Positions 5,562-8,429 of a DNA stretch of 8,429 nt are shown in pieces. Position numbers and translations under genes: made by a program. The DNA comes from Pseudomonadota bacterium (GTDB taxonomy: Bacteria; Pseudomonadota; Gammaproteobacteria; Steroidobacterales; Steroidobacteraceae): NCBI GenBank assembly GCA_021826035.1, contig JAKBBE010000118.1, positions 1-8,429 on the forward strand, given 5' to 3'. Numbering within the stretch: position 1 is the stretch's first letter; every line of letters starts with the position of its first letter. The notes beneath the pieces were generated by a model. The model was not told the origin of the DNA. It saw only the letters and a program-made list of their open reading frames with translations, and ran no database searches.

Positions 5562-5653
5562 TCTGCAGTGCGCGCTCCACGCAGTGGGTGCGCGACGCAC
5601 TGGGTGTGCAGCCCTCAGGGCGGAATGGGGTGACAAGTCACGGAGAGGTACCT

Positions 5654-7711
5654 ATGGAGAGAGGCACGAGCGTCCATTTCAAGGCCGTAAGAAATCTGCG
5701 GCACGAGGATCGGCACAACCGGCGCGAGGGAAGGGAACCACGGTATCTGCTGCCGCCGGAGCATCGGTTGCGGGATTCGGGCGGGCAGGTACTCGAGTCG
5801 GTGCTGGTGCGCAACGATCCGGGCCTGCACGAGCGCTACATGGCGCGGCTCGCGCAGTGTTCGGAGCGAGCGAAGCGGGCCGAGGCGTTCTCCCCGTTCT
5901 GGTCGGGGGTCGTGGTGCTGCCGCTGCGCGACACGGAAAGCGGTGAGAGCGTCGATGCATACCGCGATCGGCTGACGCGTACCATGACCGAGTGGTGTCA
6001 TGCGTATGAGGCACTGACCGGACACGAAGTTCTGCAGTGTGCGCTGCACTTCGATGAAGGCCACCTCGATGAGCCGACCGGGGAGGTGTGCCTCAATCCC
6101 CACGCGCATGTGCTGGTGGATCGCTTGCGCGAGCGCGCGGCGCACGTGATTGAGACTCGGAGCGGCGAGCGCCGCATCCCGGCGCGGGTGAGTGTGATCG
6201 AGCTCGACCGCGAGACGATGCGCCGGGTGCAGGACATGACCTGTCGGCTCGTGACGGGCGAGCGCGCGGCGGGGCGCCGGGCGCGGGTGGCGGCGCAGCG
6301 CGAAACTGCGCGGCGCGCCGGATTGCCGCCGCGCGGGCACATCAATCACCGCGAATACCGCGCAATGATGCAGGAGACCGCGCGTAAGCGGCAACGCGAA
6401 CGCGTGACACTACAAGCCCAGATCGATGCACTCGAGGCCGAACTGCTCGAGCGCTCACGGGACTTCGGCGAATCGGTGGGCATGCCATCATCGTTCGACC
6501 ACACGACGCCGGAAAAACGCCGGCGGGTGTTCTGCGAGACCCTGGACCAGGTGCGGCGAGCACACCGAGACCGAACCTCATATGAGGCCATTGAGCATCG
6601 CGCCGCGGCTTCGGAGAAGGCGGCGAGAGAAGCTCGGCGCGAAGCGCAGGACACGAAGTTTCACAGCGCTCTTGTGGCGCGGGCGCTTGAGCGCGCTGGC
6701 GCCGATGCGAAGGCGGCTGAGGCCGCGCACCCCGAGAAGATCACTCCGGAGGAGATTGGGCGTGCACGCCGGGCCATTGAGTCGCACGCGCGAGGGCGGG
6801 GCCTTTCGCTCGATGAGGGGTACCCGTCGCTGCGTGCGGCATGGATGGCCGAGAACGAGCGCGAGGCCCGCGTTGGGCACTCGAAGCCGCACAAGCAGCA
6901 GGACTACTCGGCGCTCAAGCTCGCGCACCTCGAGCTTCAGGCCGAGCGCCGCGCAGCGCAGCGTGCACGGGCCAAGCGTACGCGCGAGCGCCACGTGCAG
7001 GCTACACGGGAGCGCATACGCGATGGCGCTGTGAGCGCGGGCGGGCTGAACTCAGGTTACCGCACTGCGGAGATCGCGGCGGCGCGGGCCTGCGGCCTGC
7101 ACTACGAGTGGGACGCGGTGGCGCGGTGCAAGCGATATCGGGACCGGGCGGGTCGCGAGGTCTTCACGGCGACGCGCACGCGTATTGAATTGATCCGGCA
7201 CGACGAGGCGGCGGAGATTGCCGCGCTCAAGATCGCCGCCGCGCGCTTCTGCGGCGCGGTGTCTCTCACCGGCAGCGGGGAGTTTCGGGAGTGGCTGGCG
7301 CGGCAAGCGACGCGCGAAGGCGTCCGTGTCGTGGATGCCGACTTGGCGCGCATCGTCAGGGACGAGCAGGCCCGAATGGCACGCGGAGCGCAGGCCGATG
7401 GCGCGCATGCGCTTCTCGAGCGCGTCCCGCGCATCGAGCGCCCCCATCCGTCCCATCGCGACCTGATGGTTTGGTGGCAGCGCTTAGGCGGGCACGAGCG
7501 AACGGCATGGCTCGAGGAAGCCGAGCAAGCGGGCCGTAAAGGTGCGCGCCCAGGAGACGGACTGCTCAATGCGTGGCACGCGATGTGCGATTACCAGGAC
7601 GCCGGAGGGCGCCTGCCCCAGTCCATCACGAAGGCGAGACAGCAGGACCGCGCCTCGGTGCAGAGGCAGGATGAGCAGGAATGCAGTCCGCAGCACGACA
7701 CCGGCAGGTAG
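5654..7711 (+). CDS. MOBV-like relaxase (mobilization protein)
   Basis: The 685-residue product looks like a divergent relative of the Mob/Pre (MOBV) relaxases, which nick oriT and stay covalently bound to the transferred strand. Residues 21-38 (HNRREGREPRYLLPPEHR) match motif I. In pMV158 MobM the nucleophile is a histidine in KHNER, which aligns with H21 here. The metal site fits LHFDE...NPHAHVLVD: H132, D134, E135, H150, H152, as in HLDE..PHMH of the family, but with about 11 extra residues between DE and HxH. Residues about 330-480 are charged, alanine/arginine/glutamate-rich and probably coiled coil. The last 250 residues are unrecognised; LMVWWQRLGGHERTAWLEEA near 605 may form a small domain. 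GGAGAGG (5642-5648) lies 5 bases before ATG 5654. The frame is open upstream to 5387 but crosses the oriT-like palindromes, so 5654 is preferred. Confidence 0.75.
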   Translation: MERGTSVHFKAVRNLRHEDRHNRREGREPRYLLPPEHRLRDSGGQVLESVLVRNDPGLHERYMARLAQCSERAKRAEAFSPFWSGVVVLPLRDTESGESVDAYRDRLTRTMTEWCHAYEALTGHEVLQCALHFDEGHLDEPTGEVCLNPHAHVLVDRLRERAAHVIETRSGERRIPARVSVIELDRETMRRVQDMTCRLVTGERAAGRRARVAAQRETARRAGLPPRGHINHREYRAMMQETARKRQRERVTLQAQIDALEAELLERSRDFGESVGMPSSFDHTTPEKRRRVFCETLDQVRRAHRDRTSYEAIEHRAAASEKAAREARREAQDTKFHSALVARALERAGADAKAAEAAHPEKITPEEIGRARRAIESHARGRGLSLDEGYPSLRAAWMAENEREARVGHSKPHKQQDYSALKLAHLELQAERRAAQRARAKRTRERHVQATRERIRDGAVSAGGLNSGYRTAEIAAARACGLHYEWDAVARCKRYRDRAGREVFTATRTRIELIRHDEAAEIAALKIAAARFCGAVSLTGSGEFREWLARQATREGVRVVDADLARIVRDEQARMARGAQADGAHALLERVPRIERPHPSHRDLMVWWQRLGGHERTAWLEEAEQAGRKGARPGDGLLNAWHAMCDYQDAGGRLPQSITKARQQDRASVQRQDEQECSPQHDTGR

Positions 7712-7839
7712 GCGCGCGCTGCGGAGACCGGATTTCCGCGCCACCGCAAGAACCACCCGAGCGCGCGAGACAGGAGGCATCGTGCGCTTTCGTCTGGGAG
7801 CACGGGCTGGGCTTCGTCGCTGCGCTTTGCTCGGTTCGA

Positions 7840-7853
7840 CGGGACATGTCCCG
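7840..7853. repeat. Perfect palindrome sharing the oriT half-site
   Basis: CGGGACATGTCCCG is an exact 14-bp palindrome. Its core GGACATGTCC is built from the same GGACATG half-site that occurs four times in the candidate oriT at 5382-5437. The shared core suggests an extra operator for the same DNA-binding protein, 130 bases after the relaxase gene. Confidence 0.5.
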
Positions 7854-8069
7854 CAGGTTGTCACGCTGCTTCAGATCTGTAACGTGACGTCGGCGCTGTC
7901 AGCGACGTCTTCCAAAGCACAATCACCGGCCTCGGGCGAGTGCGTTCGCTGAGCTGGACTCGGTCCAGTCGCGGGTCATTGCCGAGGACTGGGAGGCGAT
8001 CGGGCTGTGTCGAGCGAATGACCAAGAGCTGTGTGCAGATTGGTCTTGTTTGCATCATAGAACCAACCG

Positions 8070-8099
8070 TTGCGTATTCATGGCGCACGGCGTTACACT
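8070..8099 (+). promoter_or_regulatory. Candidate promoter of the interrupted gene
   Basis: TTGCGT (8070-8075) and TACACT (8094-8099) are separated by 18 bases in a locally less GC-rich stretch. Transcription would begin near 8106 and give a leader of about 43 bases with a purine-rich AAGAAGAAG ribosome-site region before the ATG at 8149. Confidence 0.45.
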
Positions 8100-8148
8100 C
8101 CGCCGAAATCGCATGTGATGCGGGTCTGACCGAAAGAAGAAGATCGGG

Positions 8149-8250
8149 ATGGACGAAGACCAAGGGGGACGACAACGGATTTTCAGGCGCGAAGCGCTGC
8201 ATTCGCAGCGCCGGGGAGTGTCTGTTTTTTTGTGTTTGAGGCGGTTTTAA
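8149..8250 (+). pseudogene. Start of an HlyD/CvaA-like secretion gene cut by the IS
   Basis: An ATG preceded by a promoter and a purine-rich ribosome site opens a frame that reads MDEDQGGRQRIFRREALHSQ and then RR before entering the presumed IS end; it stops at TAA 8248-8250 after 33 residues. The segment IFRREALHSQRR resembles the cytoplasmic N-terminus of HlyD-family adaptors of peptidase-type bacteriocin exporters, which often begin with LFRxEALxxQ just before the membrane helix. These adaptors link an ABC exporter in the inner membrane to an outer-membrane channel. Only about 22 codons support this, so the family is a suggestion. The rest of the gene, if it exists, would lie beyond the IS. 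Confidence 0.35.
8194..8211. repeat. Perfect hairpin at the IS boundary
   Basis: GCGCTGC (8194-8200) and GCAGCGC (8205-8211) pair perfectly around ATTC. A T7 run begins at 8224 or so, 13 bases later, too far for a standard intrinsic terminator. It lies directly before the presumed IS end and may have been the insertion target structure. Confidence 0.45.
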
Positions 8251-8302
8251 AAACTCCTGCCACAATAGCCGGCCGTGGTGGGCGAGACCATTGCGGCAGG
8301 AG
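8249..8302 (-). terminator. Intrinsic terminator of the transposase gene
   Basis: Read on the minus strand, CTCCTGCCGCAAT (8302-8290) pairs with ATTGTGGCAGGAG (8266-8254), a 13-bp stem with one G-U pair and a 23-base loop. Five T follow directly (8253-8249). It begins 11 bases after the transposase stop codon and should end its transcription and shield it from outside. Confidence 0.75.
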
Positions 8303-8312
8303 CAGTCTACTG

Positions 8313-8429
8313 CTATCCGAAGTTTCTCGTGAATCGATCCCCATAGGCGATGGCGAACTGGTTCATCGCCTCGATCCACTCCCGGGCTGATCGGCTCCAG
8401 TCGGCGGTAATGTTCTTCAGTGCCAGCCA
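8313..8429 (-). CDS. IS256-family transposase, C-terminal 38 residues
   Basis: The minus strand encodes the end of a protein cut by the window edge: WLALKNITADWSRSAREWIE, then AMNQFAIAYGDRF and TRNFG, with TAG at 8315-8313. The pattern 'ALKNIT..W......W..A.NQFAI.YGDR' is the typical C-terminus of IS256-family (Mutator-like) DDE transposases, which move by cut-out circular intermediates. The catalytic DDE residues lie upstream in the protein and are outside the window. Whether the remaining gene is intact cannot be judged. Confidence 0.85.
   Translation of the reverse strand, partial: WLALKNITADWSRSAREWIEAMNQFAIAYGDRFTRNFG

Larger units (their letters stand above)
5153..5653. other. Divergent regulatory / transfer-origin region
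   Basis: About 500 bp separate two divergent genes that both start with a GGAGAG ribosome site 5-6 bases before ATG. The left half holds GGAGGA/TCCTCC (5274-5279/5290-5295) and a hairpin at 5321-5347. The right half, 5382-5561, holds the palindrome cluster listed separately. No coding pattern is convincing: the open frame that reaches the relaxase from 5387 is cysteine/arginine-rich and lacks a family match. Confidence 0.6.
7712..8148. other. Gene-poor stretch after the relaxase gene
   Basis: No convincing protein was found in about 440 bp. The best candidate starts at GTG 7782 with a strong AGGAGG site (7772-7777) and gives 56 residues ending at 7952, without recognisable motifs. A second frame (7681-7887) overlaps the relaxase end. 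Structures seen are a 14-bp palindrome at 7840-7853, a hairpin GACGT..CGCTG/CAGCGACGTC (7886-7909) and CTGGAC-TCG-GTCCAG (7954-7968). The stretch from about 8030 on is visibly less GC-rich and contains a promoter. It may hold degraded genes of the element. Confidence 0.5.
8213..8429. mobile_element. IS256-family insertion sequence, one end only
   Basis: The element is recognised by the C-terminus of its transposase on the minus strand and continues beyond the window. The outer boundary is placed near 8213 because the upstream reading frame loses its HlyD-like pattern there and the sequence turns into a GGGGAGTGTCTG plus T-rich end, a style seen at IS256-family termini. The opposite terminal repeat is not in the window, so the boundary could be off by tens of bases. 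Confidence 0.55.

Noticed and set aside
5200..5600. CRISPR-like array
   Set aside because: The repeats are short alternating half-sites without regular spacer units, fitting protein-binding palindromes instead.
7681..7887. 68-codon frame overlapping the end of the relaxase gene
   Set aside because: No motif, odd composition rich in arginine and cysteine; a shorter competing frame at 7782 has the better ribosome site, and neither resembles a known protein.
7885..8117. Frame containing FAELDSVQSRVIAEDWEAIG as an integrase or transposase remnant
   Set aside because: The 20-residue stretch looks protein-like but has no start, no family match I recognise, and ends without a conserved motif.

Overview
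The window is GC-rich DNA, very probably from a gammaproteobacterium. The evidence is a divergent gcvR/dapA pair followed by a BamC-like lipoprotein gene, which is the E. coli gcvR-dapA-bamC order, together with class II tRNA-Ser architecture and gammaproteobacterial-style protein sequences. The species cannot be named from the sequence.

Left part (1-2167), chromosomal backbone. The 5' end of gcvR (an ACT-domain regulator) is on the minus strand. About 0.5 kb of gene-free DNA follows, then dapA (lysine and diaminopimelate synthesis). Next is a 97-residue lipoprotein that looks like the N-terminal 'lasso' of BamC without its folded domains. The part ends with tRNA-Ser(GGA), which encodes its own CCA.

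Middle part (about 2168-8212), accessory DNA that starts exactly at the 3' end of the tRNA and looks like a mobilizable integrative element. It carries a possible small membrane protein, an AlpA-type HTH/excisionase gene, and a primase-helicase-like P-loop ATPase overlapping alpA by 4 bases. An in-frame TAG cuts the ATPase gene 105 codons before its natural end. A convergent gene for a small putative DNA-binding protein follows. A 0.5-kb divergent region full of palindromes comes next; it contains a hairpin with TAGTGCG in the loop position, resembling an origin of transfer of the MOBV (pMV158 MobM) type. After it lies a 685-residue MOBV-like relaxase with the expected HN..E and HxDE...HxH motifs. 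No integrase and no second tRNA-end repeat are visible, so the other end of the element is probably beyond the window or lost.

Right part (about 7712-8429). Some 440 bp without a convincing gene is followed by a promoter, a leader and about 22 codons of a gene whose start resembles an HlyD/CvaA-type secretion adaptor. This gene is cut by an IS256-family element. Only the IS end, a strong intrinsic terminator and the last 38 codons of the transposase (minus strand) are inside the window.

How the parts fit: AlpA would regulate excision or early genes, the ATPase would serve replication of the element, and the small DNA-binding protein, the palindrome array and the relaxase would form the relaxosome. 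The nonsense codon and the IS insertion suggest the element is decaying, although the relaxase and candidate oriT look intact. Family names come from motif recognition by eye; no searches were run.
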